Shown: piece after piece, positions 1 through 10,184 of the stretch
Numbering within the stretch: position 1 is the first letter of the stretch
How the letters are laid out: each line of letters starts with the position of its first letter
Origin: Paulinella micropora
Lineage: Eukaryota; Cercozoa; Imbricatea; Euglyphida
DNA length: 64,000 bases
Assembly (NCBI GenBank): GCA_009731375.1
Contig: BJOX01000034.1
Location: 749,974-813,973 of the forward strand
Direction of reading: 5' to 3'
The notes under the pieces: model-generated
The model's input: the letters and a program-made list of their open reading frames with translations, nothing else
Told to the model about the DNA's origin: nothing
Database searches by the model: none
Made by a program: the position numbers and the translations under genes

Positions 1-1104
1 AGTCATCAATAGACTTTCTGTCCCATGCGGGAATCGTAACCGTATACGCCTGCATCTCCGTCTCCCAATTGTCGGTCCAGGTCAGTTCCTCCGGCACTGT
101 GACATAGGGGTGTACATAGGCTTCAGTTGCCTTACGTACGAAGGCCAACTTTTTCCTCTCCGTTGCTGGACTCAGCTCAAAAGCCTCGTATGAGTCAGTA
201 GCAGTCATCGGATTAATATCCTCCTCCTCTCCATTCTTCACTCCATAAATCACCCGCCGTGCGGCGCAATCGATCACAGCCCCCATCGTAGCCAATTGGT
301 CATACGACAGCAGGATTGAACCGTGGTAATCGGGGACAACATAGAGGTCCGCACGATATACTCGACCGGATTTCAATTTGAAAATTAATGTGACGATGCC
401 CGTAATTTCCGTACGGCTGCCTACCCCTTTTAGGGTCCCCTTTGTTTTTCTAATGTTTTTGTCCACCCATGTCCGGTGACTATTCAAAAACTTCTGGCCG
501 ACAATATTAATATTCGCCATCGTATCATTACCAACTTTTAATGTGGTTTGTAAAGTTTCACAAAAGAGGTCAGTGTAGCATAGCGCGTCTGGTCTATGTA
601 AACTAGCCGCTAGCACATGAATTTTTCGTTCTAGGGTTTTGAGTCTAAGCTCAAGTTCCTTGTCCTCTTCTCGTTCTCCCCCCTTTTCCGCCAACTTAAC
701 TTCTTGAGTCTCCGGGGCTTCCGGTATCTCGAGTGTCTTTTGGACAGAGTCTGGTACACCGAGTGTACTCGTGTCTATAGCAGAGACTATTGAGTCCTTT
801 GGCGGGGGTACGGTCCGCTGCTTCTTCGTAGGAGAAGACCTAGCCTTTGGTTTCGGCTTCCTCTCCTCCATCGCCTTCTTCGCCTTCCTATTCGCATCAT
901 TTATCATATTAGCTCTCGAAGGATGAACTAGCAAGTGCTTACCTTGAGGCTTGTGAGGCTGTGTGCCTTCACCTTCACGTCTGGGAGGAACGGAACCGTT
1001 CGTATCCTGTTCATCAACAGTAGGCATAACTGTGACTGTCGGATTAAAAAGAACAGTTTTTATCTCCTTCTCTCTCTTCTTTTCCTCTCTCTTCTCCTCC
1101 CGTC
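1..1104 (-). CDS. Retrotransposon Pol start with retropepsin-like protease, partial at window edge
   Basis: The minus-strand frame stays open from just after the end of the Gag ORF to base 1, about 367 codons, and runs off the window. The first in-frame ATG is at about 1027. The first 140 or so residues are charged and low in complexity. A protease-like stretch follows: an N-D-T-M motif near 530 where retropepsins carry D-T/S-G, and further on a 'VVPDYHGSILLSYDQL' segment resembling the I-L-G strand of clan AA proteases. Its frame is +1 relative to Gag and the two ORFs barely overlap, so Pol would need a frameshift or its own start. The M in place of G at the active site may mark a variant or dead protease. 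RT and integrase would lie to the left, outside the window. The superfamily is not determined. Confidence 0.6.
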
Positions 1105-3613
1105 AGTCTACGACGACAACACGCTCACCTGAGCCGGTGTCTTCGTCTTGACGTCCCCCCTCCGTAGCGGTATAAGCTTGCTGGGGGTAGTTGGAGCTGG
1201 AACTGGTGCTATAATTCCAGTATCCGTGTCCTCTGGGAGGGCGCGCTGGGGTCCGTCCTCCCCTTCCACGAAAGCCTCGTCCTCGTGGTGCCGCCCCTCT
1301 TGGTGTCCCTCGGGACCCTCGTGACGATCCTCTCGTCTCTCCTCCTCCTCTAGTCGGCGCCTTTGATCGGCCCGATGTCTCTCTCTTCTCCCTTCTCTTC
1401 ATTCTGTCAAGGAAGTAAATGATGGCCTCCCGGAACTCCGCATCCGAGACCATATTCGCATTCCACCTCCCCTCCTCCAACTCCTTCTTGTACATGGCGT
1501 ACATGGTCTTTTTCATGCCTTCGAGCTCTCTAAGGAAAAGATTTCGCTGCCTATCATCAAGAGAGTCGTGGCTGAAGAGGCAATTGCCTACTCCTTTCTG
1601 TGCCTCATGCTTACACGCCATGTATGAAAAATAGCGGTAGCACGGCGTCGGCTCATCTCTCCCCCTCTTGAGACCTGCCGTTCGAGTTGCATGTGCTGCT
1701 TGAGCACCTCCAACCCCCTGTGTCGCGGCACTGGAGAATGACTCGGTGGCCGTGTCCAATTCGGAACACGCGTCGAGCACCTCCTTGAACAGGTCGCCCG
1801 GCGGAGTAGCCGCTACAGTCCTCTCGTATATATTCGTTTCTAAAAAATCCGCCGTCTTCACCGCCGTGAAGGTCGGACAGGACTGTATGATCCTTGCGAG
1901 CTTGCTCGGGTGTCGTGTACACAAAGCACTCAGGAAGTACAAAATGATAGACTTCCGGCTATAAAAGAGCCCGTACTTGGCGCTGACCTCAGTGAGGATC
2001 GCTGCCAACCTCGTGCCAATGCCCAGCCCTTCGTTCACCTCTTGAAAAATCTCAAACCCAATCAAAGTACCAGTGCACAGGTGCTGATACCCATGAGTTT
2101 TAAAGTATTGCAAGAGGACGGCAACTGGCACCGTGCATTGCAGGTCTGAGGCTGCTCTCCTAGCCGCCACCTCTACCGCTCTCATCGCCTTGTACTCCCC
2201 AACATCAAACCCTTGTGTGATGATTGATGGGTCCAACAAGGTGTACAACGCCTCATACTCCTGTGTTTCGTCCGTTGGATGCTGCTTCATACAAGCATCA
2301 ATTCTTCTGAGCTTGTCTCGAAGGTTCGCATCCGTGTCCTTCTGACTCGCTGTCTCTGCATACAGCGTCAGAGCAGTGGCATCGGACTTTGTATATTTTT
2401 GGAAGGCCTGTATGATAGCCTGTCTGTCCTTTTTGTCATTACTGTTGACAATGACAGTGGTAGGCGCTGAGCTAGTCGCAGGGGCCGAAGGGGCTGTGTG
2501 GGCTGACGGGGCGGAGCGGCCCGAGGGAGCCATATAAGATCCAGAGGAATATTTCGGTCCCTTTGTTCCCGCCGCCTTGGCTAATGCAATCTTTGCCTCC
2601 ATCTCCTTCTTTTCTTTCTCAGCCGCTAGCTCTTTGATATACAGCTCTTGGGCATGATGAAAAAAAGACAGGATCTCAGCTGCCTTCCGAAGGAACAAGG
2701 CCTTCTCCGCCAACTCCTTCTCTCCCGCTTTATTGGTGGGGGGTGGTGCGGCCGTCCCCTCCAAGATCGTATGATCCTTCGTGAAGACCCACCTCTTCCA
2801 TGCGTCATCCTTCACCAAGGCCGCATGCAGCTTCTTCATCCTCGTCACCCCTCCAGCTTCGCCTTCTATTTCCCTCAGGGCCGGGTGAAGGTCCCTGCCA
2901 AACTGGGTGTGTTGGAGTTTACCCAGGTCCACTAACTTGGCCTCCATAAGTTTCAGAGACACATCCATGACATTGATCTGTCCTTTTGGATTCCTGAACT
3001 TAAACTCCTTTTCCACTCTCTTTATTGAATCAATGTCCTGACCAGGATCGAGCAACCTAGCCAGTGCTCTTGTGTTCCATGGCAGCACAGTCTTTCCAGT
3101 CTGGTACTCAAAGAGTATAGCACACTCAAACACTGTCCATGAGAGGTCGAGTAGCTCCAGTAAAGACATATTGTCCCCAAATGAGACATGTTGCACCTGT
3201 AACTGTGCACCGTCGTCTCTGAGGAATTCTGCCAGAGGCAGAGCTTGCCTTGGGAGAGGGTAACAGATGTCCTCCTTCTTCAAGGGTTGTCCCCATCGCA
3301 TTTCTTGGGGAATGTATAGCCATTTATAGGCCTCATCCTTCCCTTTCTTCTCCTCAAACTCCTTCTTACTTAGTTTGCCATATTCGGCCACAAACCTCGC
3401 TTCCTCTCCTCCCTTCTCCTCCTCCTCGACTTCCTCTGCTCCTCCTGTGTCAAAGGAAGGCGCAGTAAAAAATTGATTCTCTGCTCCTCCTGTGTCAAAG
3501 GAAGGTGCCAGATCTCCTCCTTCTGCATGAGGGTCAACGAACTCCTCTTCGTTTCCTGGGGTTCGCTCACTCTCCCCCCCTCCTTCCTGCCAGTCTTCAG
3601 ACCTAGTAGACAT
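1103..3613 (-). CDS. LTR-retrotransposon Gag-like protein (836 aa) with CCCH zinc finger and RGG tail
   Basis: An intact 836-codon ORF, the longest uninterrupted high-complexity ORF in the window. The N-terminus (about 1-75) is acidic and holds a direct repeat of 'APSFDTGGAE'. The middle is mostly predicted helix with a lysine/glutamate coiled-coil-like part near 320-360. Near residue 665 there is a C-x8-C-x10-C-x3-H cluster (a CCCH finger starting 'PCYRYFSYMACKH'). The last 100 residues are Arg/Gly-rich (RGG boxes) and end in a Tyr/Ser-rich tail. Nucleic-acid-binding finger plus RGG tail, and a protease-like frame immediately downstream, fit a Gag. Most LTR Gags use a CCHC knuckle instead. 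The intact frame suggests recent insertion. A host RNA-binding protein is the alternative. Confidence 0.65.
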   Translation of the reverse strand: MSTRSEDWQEGGGESERTPGNEEEFVDPHAEGGDLAPSFDTGGAENQFFTAPSFDTGGAEEVEEEEKGGEEARFVAEYGKLSKKEFEEKKGKDEAYKWLYIPQEMRWGQPLKKEDICYPLPRQALPLAEFLRDDGAQLQVQHVSFGDNMSLLELLDLSWTVFECAILFEYQTGKTVLPWNTRALARLLDPGQDIDSIKRVEKEFKFRNPKGQINVMDVSLKLMEAKLVDLGKLQHTQFGRDLHPALREIEGEAGGVTRMKKLHAALVKDDAWKRWVFTKDHTILEGTAAPPPTNKAGEKELAEKALFLRKAAEILSFFHHAQELYIKELAAEKEKKEMEAKIALAKAAGTKGPKYSSGSYMAPSGRSAPSAHTAPSAPATSSAPTTVIVNSNDKKDRQAIIQAFQKYTKSDATALTLYAETASQKDTDANLRDKLRRIDACMKQHPTDETQEYEALYTLLDPSIITQGFDVGEYKAMRAVEVAARRAASDLQCTVPVAVLLQYFKTHGYQHLCTGTLIGFEIFQEVNEGLGIGTRLAAILTEVSAKYGLFYSRKSIILYFLSALCTRHPSKLARIIQSCPTFTAVKTADFLETNIYERTVAATPPGDLFKEVLDACSELDTATESFSSAATQGVGGAQAAHATRTAGLKRGRDEPTPCYRYFSYMACKHEAQKGVGNCLFSHDSLDDRQRNLFLRELEGMKKTMYAMYKKELEEGRWNANMVSDAEFREAIIYFLDRMKRREKRETSGRSKAPTRGGGETRGSSRGSRGTPRGAAPRGRGFRGRGGRTPARPPRGHGYWNYSTSSSSNYPQQAYTATEGGRQDEDTGSGERVVVVD

Positions 3614-4440
3614 GGACGCTGAAGGAATACGGATGAGACAGAGTTGTTTCTACCCCGTAATTGCTCTGTTCGTCTATGAGGAACGAATAGAGAGAAAAAA
3701 CGAAAAGACAGTATAGAGAGAGAGCGTCTCACCTCTATGTCTTATGTGTTTTTTTTTTTTTTTTTTTTTTTGTGAGAAAGAAGTAATCTGTACGACTTTC
3801 TCTGAAAATTTGATCTCCTTCTCCACTCCTCTTTTCTTTTTCTCTTTTTGTTGTTGTATCTGTTATGAGGTACGAGGACCTATGTACAGATAATGTCAAA
3901 GAGGCTAGAGAAGCACTCCTTGAGAAGTCGACTTGTCGTCTGACACTTGTTCAGACCTATTGTCGAAAGACAGTCAGAGATTTGCAAAAATACTCTGATG
4001 TGTGTGGTTTGAGAGGCAACAAAGTGCACAGACTTGAAAGGTAGAGTACTACGCTCGTGTCCTTCAAGTTTGTTTGTATCTGTGAGTGTTTGTTTGTACG
4101 TCTGTTGACCTACTCTGTCTCTGTCTCAAGAGAGAACAAAAGAACAGCTACGAGGTCTGGTGTCTGGCCTCCTTGTGAGGACACAGATACAGGCTGTGGA
4201 GAGGGTACTGAGACACCTACTCACAAACGCCTAGACGTCTAGTTTTGCAAAAAGAGCTGTGTGGGGATGTGCTGGAGTATTTGTTTTTTGGAACACCTAC
4301 TCAGAAGAGATAGGTCTGTCCAATTTTTCTTTCTGCTGTTCCAAAAACAAGCCAGAAAAGAAATCAGCCTTGTGCTGGTGACTCCAATGTTACAATCCCC
4401 GAAGATAGCTCAATAAAAAGTCGGTAATACAACCAGACAC
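3614..4440. other. Leader and flank of the Gag-bearing element; no gene recognised
   Basis: On the minus strand this is the region upstream of Gag. It holds a pyrimidine-rich leader (3614-3740), a pure T run at about 3751-3771 and unique sequence with only short ORFs. A 5' LTR would be expected here, but its second copy would lie outside the window, so no LTR edge can be drawn. Confidence 0.4.
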
Positions 4441-4640
4441 AAATCCCCAAAAGAGAATGATGTCTCGTTATATTAGCTCAGTGAAGCCGAAAAGAAAACG
4501 GCAACAGACCAAGGTTAAAATGGCATTAGGTCAAATCCGGCCAAACGATATTGAAAATAATGGAAAAAACTAGGTGCACCTGACACCAGAAAAAGGGTAC
4601 TTTTTACCGGCTATCCGGGGGGTGATGCCTACAATATATC

Positions 4641-5632
4641 ATGGACTATAAACATGGTCAGCAACAACAACAAGAAACTCCTGAGCAGACAGAGCGGAAA
4701 GACAAACTTGAAGAAGTGGCCGAAATACATTTTCAATCAAAGCCCGCTAAGATATGGAACACGAACCTCACCAGAAGCAAAACCACTAAGTCAGGTATTT
4801 ATTGATTTAATGGATATGTCAAAGGTGGCGACAAAGAAAGGTAATGCTAACTATAATTTTGGATTAGTTGCTATTGATGTATATAGCCGTCGTGGGTGGA
4901 TTGAGCCTGTCAAAAATAAAACAACTGGTTATGTCTTAGAAGGGTTAAAAAAATATTTACTAAAAAAGTTCCTGAAAGAATTACTTCAGATAATGGCGGT
5001 GAGTTTAAGGGACAAGTCAGTGAATATTTCAGACAAAATAATATTGAACATAGAACTGTCCAAGTAGGCGATCACAGAACAATGAGTATAATTGATAGGT
5101 TTATTAGAACAATACGAAATGAATTAAACTCAATATGGGAATTTAATGAAAATTTTCAATGGGTTCCATTATTCATGAGGTTGTTGATGCTTATAATAAA
5201 ACATATCATACAACAATAAAGGCTGTACCAATTAATGTTTTTGAAGGAACCGAAAAGAACACTCAGGAAATATACAGAAATCCTTTAATTAATGAATCCC
5301 CTAAGGGAACTAGAGTGAGAAAGGAATTAGAAAGAACTATTTTTTCTAAAGGGGACAAGCAATTCAGTAAAACTATATTCAAGGTTAAGGGCCGAAAAGG
5401 CTTCAAAGTTATACTCAGTGAAGAGGACTTAGTCCGACCGTCAGAATTATTAAAGATTAATGTTGAAGAGCACCATAAAGAAGAAGGACTGAAAGAGCAA
5501 TTATCAGACAAAGTAAAACAAATTACTAAAGAGAAAAAAACGAAAGAACAACTAAAAAGAGAAAGTATTGACAGCGATAATATAAGAACTTCAACACGAT
5601 CAAAAAAGAAAGTTGATAAATTGGATCTTTAA
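4641..5632 (+). pseudogene. Polinton/virophage-type DDE integrase, frameshifted
   Basis: Three reading frames together give one integrase (rve-type, RNase-H fold) core. Frame A (4654-about 4965) holds 'FIDLMDM' with the first catalytic Asp, then 'IDVYSRRGWIEPVKNK'. Frame B (about 4965-5165) holds 'ITSDNGGEF' with the second Asp, then 'IIDRFIRTIRNEL'. Frame C (5159-5632) holds 'VVDAYNKTYHTTIKAVP' and a basic C-terminal tail. The order D, D-N-G-x-E-F, D-R-F-x-R-T and Y-N-x-x-x-H-x-x-I is typical of integrases from Polintons, Polinton-like viruses and virophages. Two frameshifts (about 4965 and 5168) inactivate it, and a third near 4790 is possible because an ATG at 4641 opens a Gln-rich start in another frame. 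Asp stands where the third catalytic Glu is usual. Base composition is clearly more AT-rich than the neighbouring retroelement. Confidence 0.75.
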
Positions 5633-6219
5633 TATCCTAATACATTTAATCCAATTAGCTTATCAAAATGTTTATTTGCTTTTTGATGAGTTGATTTATT
5701 TCTTCTAGTGTAAGACAACCCGCATTCACATACTATATTTTCTTTTGCTTTTTGATTTAATATATCGTTATGCTGTTGCTTGTATAATAGTTGGTATTGT
5801 TTCGTTTTTTCATCATTATCTTTTTTCCATTACTTAAAGTATTGTTTTATTTCCTCTTTATTATCTTCTTTCCATTGTTTTCTGTATTGTTTAATATAAT
5901 CTTTATTGTCTTCACACCATTCCTTTGTAGTTCTACCTGCAATATTTTTATTAACACAATTTTCAGTGTGTCTTATTATTTCTCCTTCTCTCTTGCTAAG
6001 TTCAATTCTGTTATTACAAGGAAACATTTCAATAAGTTCAATGTAGTTATCATCATATTTCAAAATCTCAAAAGAAGATACATATTTATTTTTATGTTCA
6101 TAGTCTTTCCTATGAGCATATAATCTTTTATGTAGTTCATTTAATGTAGAACCAATATATATTTGGTCGGTCTGGTGAGAACGAAGAGCATAAATCTTTC
6201 CTTGCTTGTAGTCTGGCAT
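5629..6219 (-). pseudogene. GIY-YIG endonuclease-like protein with C-terminal zinc-finger motif, one in-frame stop
   Basis: The open part (6219-5830, 129 codons) starts 'MPDYKQGKIYALRS' and continues 'QIYIGST', the GIY and YIG strands with IY and YIG visible. Basic helix residues and an E in 'REGEIIRHTENC' follow. Reading past the TAA at 5830-5832 in the same frame gives about 66 more codons with the same Lys/Gln/Tyr-rich repeats. They end in a C-x-C ... H-x5-H cluster ('CECGLSY' ... 'HQKANKH') and a stop at 5629. The stop is one change from CAA (Gln), which fits the repeat pattern, so this looks like a single nonsense mutation. GIY-YIG proteins with such a tail are frequent in giant viruses, virophages and Polinton-like viruses. 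Its end overlaps the integrase end by 3-4 bases, a compact viral-style convergent pair. Confidence 0.75.
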
Positions 6220-6375
6220 TGTCCTTTTATGTCTTATTATGTCCTTATCTTTAAAATAATTAATTTTTTTAAAACGATGTTTGAAAACGACAAGCGTAGC
6301 GGTCGGCTTTCAAATATCAATAGATAGCAGTTTTTCTTTCTTTTGTCTGCTTATAAATAGGTAGTGGAAATAATG

Positions 6376-6633
6376 AATAACGGCTCTTAGTGGAAAAACA
6401 CTTCTCACAATGTTGTATTTTTGACTGACGGAATTTCTGGTGAAAAAATCCTCGTCGCCACGACTCCAGCGCGCTAGTGCGTTGGTGCAGTGGCGCAGAA
6501 TTTGATAATGACTGAAAGTCTAATCCACGAAGAAAAATAGAACGAAATTCATAATAAGAGAGATTTTAATGAAATTGTTGTTTTGAACTTAGAGAGAATA
6601 GGTAGCCTCAAAACACAATAACGGCTCTTAGTG
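6376..6633. repeat. 17-bp direct repeat bracketing about 240 bp
   Basis: AATAACGGCTCTTAGTG occurs at 6376-6392 and again at 6617-6633. The intervening sequence holds no gene. It could be a target-site duplication, the scar of a small insertion, or part of an element terminus. Confidence 0.6.
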
Positions 6634-6639
6634 TGGTTT

Positions 6640-8110
6640 CTGTGATGAAACTGCACTGAAACCCTGTGCACAAGTGGCACCCTATACTACTCGTAGGCAG
6701 CAGGTTTTCTCGTATATACATGTACAATCCATACATACACAAGGGTCTTCTGGTGCCGTTTATAGATCTACTAATGCCAGTTTTGGTCGTATCCTGTGTG
6801 TTGTTGAAAGTGTGGTTTTTCAAAAAAAAGCCCCAAGCAAAGAAGGGCTTTTCCAATGAAGTCAACTGACAGTTCGCCTGTGATCAGGTCAAATCCGCAT
6901 CTCTTCGACCCATTTACATATTTTCATTCCTGTTCTTCTTTTCTCTTTCCCCTCTTTAAAAAAAGGGACAATTATGACATAAGATGTGCTGCTTCCCTTC
7001 TTTTCTTTCTCGCTTCAACAACGAGAAGAGAAAAAACAAATAAGAACAGCAGTGAAAAAGAAAAAGAAAAAATGAATTAAGCTCTTCTTTATTTTTCTTT
7101 TGTTTCTTTCTCATTAAACCTTGCTTACTGTAATTTAAAAAAAAAAAATTACTACGCTCTGCACACCACCCTCCTGGCTACGACAGCCTCCGGGTGCGAG
7201 TGAATTGCATTAGGTGCTGCAGTTTCCTTAAGGGCTGTCTCACTGACTGTCAATTGATCTCACTTGCGCCCATGTTAGTTATGTCTTACCTCTGCTGGCG
7301 CTTTCCACTCTTGCCTTCTAGTTCAGTATCGTCTCCCTTCCACTGTCTTGCCACTGTCTGGCCTTGTGTTTGTTTGTTGTTCTTGCTTTTTGTGTTTGTT
7401 GCTGCCTCTATTGTTGTCTTTTTTTGTTTTGTTTTTGTTTCTTTTGTTTCGCTTGTTTGTTTGTTTCTTTTGTTTCTTTTGTTTCTTTTGTTTTTTTGTT
7501 CATATTCTCTTTTGTTTTTTTTTTGTTGCTTTTTTCTTTCTTTACTGTTTTTTGTTTCTCCGTTTTCCTTTCTTTTCCTGGTTTTTCTTTATCTCTTTCT
7601 TCCTTTCTTTCTTTCTATCTTTTTTTTTTCTCTCTTTTCCCTATTATTCTTCCAGGAGCTTTCTGTTGAACCTTAGTTCCAGATTTCCTTATGAGCTTGT
7701 ACTGCTGTTCCTTGGAACCAGAAATTCTTTTGAATTAGGCTCTTCTTTTTTTTTCTATCGTCTCTTCTCATTAAACCTTGCTTACTGTATTAAAAAAAAA
7801 AGAAAAAAAGAAAACGGAGCAATATTAATTAGTAGTTGCATTGTAACGATTTTCACGCTGACTCGACTTCAATAAATGAAGACACGTTTGAGTCTGGTCT
7901 GTCGACATTGTTCCGATTCTTTGGCTTTCTTTCTTGCAGTGCGATTGTTTCCTCTATGTTTGTTAATTCTTATTTCTTGTTTCCTGCTTTTTTTTTAATT
8001 TATATATAAAAATATATATATTTAAAAATACATATTATATATGCAGTAAGCAAGGTTTAATGGGAAAAGAAAGAAGGAAAAAGAATAAAAATAAGAAGAG
8101 CTAATTTTTT
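6640..8110. repeat. Intergenic T-rich low-complexity DNA with a thrice-repeated segment
   Basis: A segment centred on TTAAACCTTGCTTACTGTA, with a flanking T-rich arm, occurs at about 7081-7150 and 7738-7800. It is inverted at about 8041-8110. Between the first two copies lies 7360-7665, a GTTTCTTT-type low-complexity tract. No gene is supported. The long open frames here only translate pyrimidine runs. Confidence 0.6.
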
Positions 8111-8121
8111 TCAATAATAAT

Positions 8122-8465
8122 AATGATAGTAATAATAATAATAATAACAATAATAATAATAATAATAATAATAATGATAATAATAATAATAATAATAGTG
8201 CTTCTCTGTCAATGGCTGATGCATTTCTGCACATGCGCCTCCATCGTCTCACCCGTGAGGGGAGTACGAAGAATTGACGATAAGCTCTAATGACACCCCC
8301 GCAAGGGCAGTTCCAACACTTCCAGACGGGCCGGTATGTTCAATGAAAATACTGGTCCAGAAATAGACCGGTATGTTCAATGAAAATACTGGTGGCACCG
8401 ACGGGAATCGAACTGGCGACAGGGCCCAGATGGTAGAACTTGACCACTGGGCTATCACGGTGTCC
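8122..8465 (-). mobile_element. tRNA-derived SINE, complete copy with (ATT)n tail
   Basis: Read on the minus strand the head (8465-8393) looks like a tRNA gene. It has an A-box-like TGATAGCCCAGTGG and a B-box AGTTCGATTCCC, followed by GTCGGTGCC that can pair with the 5' end. The body (8392-8197) is unrelated to tRNA. The 3' tail is an (ATT)n run (8196-8122). Head, body and simple-repeat tail are the classic layout of a Pol III-transcribed SINE mobilised by a partner LINE. This copy carries an internal direct duplication of about 35 bases around 8333-8398. Confidence 0.8.
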
Positions 8466-8469
<4 letters not shown>

Positions 8470-8498
<29 letters not shown>

Positions 8499-8726
8499 TC
8501 TTAATAATCTTAATAATCATAATAATCATAATAGTGCTTCTCTGTCAATGGCTGATGCATTTCTGCACATGCGCCTCCATCAATAATCATAATAATAATA
8601 GTAATAATAATAATAGTGCTTCTCTGTCAATGGCTGATGCAAATCTGCACATGCGCCTCCATCGTCTCACCCGTGAGGGGAGTACGAAGAATTGACGATA
8701 GGCTCTAATGACANNNNNNNNNNNAA

Positions 8727-8757
<31 letters not shown>

Positions 8758-9078
8758 AATAATAGTGCTTCTCTGTCAATGGCTGATGCAAATCTGCACA
8801 TGCGCCTCCATCAATAATAATAATAATAATCATAATAATAATCATAACAATAGTGCTTCTCTGTCAATGGCTGATGCAAATCTGCACATGCGCCTCCATC
8901 GTCTCACCCGTGAGGGGAGTACGAAGAATTGACGATAGGCTCTAATGACACCCCCCGCACGGGCAGTTCNNNNNNNNNNCGGTATGTTCAATGAAAATAC
9001 TGGTGGCACCGACGGGAATCGAACTGGCGACAGGGCCCAGATGTCAGAACTTGACCACTGGGCTATCACGGTGTCCAC

Positions 9079-9139
<61 letters not shown>

Positions 9140-9167
9140 GTGCTTCTCTGTCAATGGCTGATGCATT
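8470..9167 (-). mobile_element. Cluster of truncated and nested SINE copies in AAT repeats
   Basis: SINE 3' ends start at about 8532, 8611, 8762, 8851 and 9138, each joined to its own AAT tract and all in the same orientation. Copies at 8532-8580 and 8762-8810 stop abruptly after about 48 bases and continue as AAT repeat. The copy at 8851-9075 is complete apart from a 10-base gap. The pattern suggests repeated insertion into AAT tails, or tandem amplification. Gaps lie at 8714-8724, 8970-8979 and 9168-9190. Confidence 0.7.
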
Positions 9168-9199
9168 NNNNNNNNNNNNNNNNNNNNNNNCCCCCCCCC

Positions 9200-10184
9200 C
9201 CCCCCCCTCTCTCCCGCCCTTTCCCTTCGACAGGGTACGTTGAATTGCCGGAGGTGCCGCAAAAGGGCGCCTGGTGGCAAAAAACCTCAATTTTCAGGTG
9301 TGGGTGCCACCCGTGACCAGAACGGGTACGTACAATCGCAGAGCTACCCCGGACCCCCCCCTTCCCCTTCGACAGGGTACGTTGAATTGCCGGAGGTGCC
9401 GCAAAGGGCGCCTGGTGGCAAAAACCTCAATTTTCAGGTGTGGGTGCCACCCGCGACCAGAACGGGTACCACAATCACAGGGCTGGACTTCCCGGGGGGA
9501 GAGCCCACCGGATCCCACCTGCCCCGTCGACAGGGTAAGTTCAATTGCTGGAGGCACCGGCAAGTACTGCCAAAAAACAAGGACATTTGGCATTCAGGAC
9601 ACTCCTCTAACGCAAATATTTGCGTGAATTCCAAAAAACTTATATCAGCATCAAGATCGAGTCTGTGGCTAACCACCCTGCCAATATGAGCTCCCAACTC
9701 CTCCTGGTTCACACAAACCATGATTTATTCCGATGGGGGTGCAAAAAAAGGCCAAAAAACCAAGGAATTTTGGCATTCAGGACACTGCCCTGACGCAAAT
9801 ATTTGCGTAAATTCCAAAAAAACTATATCAGCATCAACATCGAGTCTGGGGCTAGCCACCCTGCAAATATGAGCTCAACTCCTCCTGTTTCACACAAACC
9901 ATGATTTATTCCGATTGGGGTGCGAAAAAAAAAAGAAATGTTGGCATTCAGGACACTGCCCTAACGCAAATATTTGCGTGAATTCCAAAAAAGTTACATC
10001 AGCATCAAGATCGAGTCTGGGGCTCGCTACCCTGCCAATACGAGCTCCCAACTCCTCCTGGTTCACACAAACCATGATTATTCCGACAGGGGTGCGGAAA
10101 TGGGGTGGGGGGGTGGGGGGTACACAATTTTCATTTTTCCCCTCCCCCCAAACCCGCCACCCCCTTCACCAACACCTTTCAGGG

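Larger units (their letters stand above)
4440..6640. mobile_element. AT-rich relic of a Polinton-like virus or virophage-like element
   Basis: Composition changes near 4440 and again around 6640. Inside are only the decayed integrase and GIY-YIG genes. No capsid, packaging ATPase, protease or protein-primed polymerase is visible, and no terminal inverted repeat could be recognised, so this is a fragment. A 17-base direct repeat (AATAACGGCTCTTAGTG) at 6376-6392 and 6617-6633 brackets the right side. Domain content and AT-richness support viral origin. A transposon that captured both genes is the alternative. Confidence 0.6.

Noticed and set aside
7194-7875. Phe/Leu-rich ORFs resembling membrane proteins
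   Set aside because: They are translations of a GTTTCTTT-type tract; three overlapping frames are all open.
8393-8465. Functional tRNA gene
   Set aside because: The T-stem and anticodon arm do not pair well and the same head recurs with a fixed body and ATT tail, so it is a SINE head.
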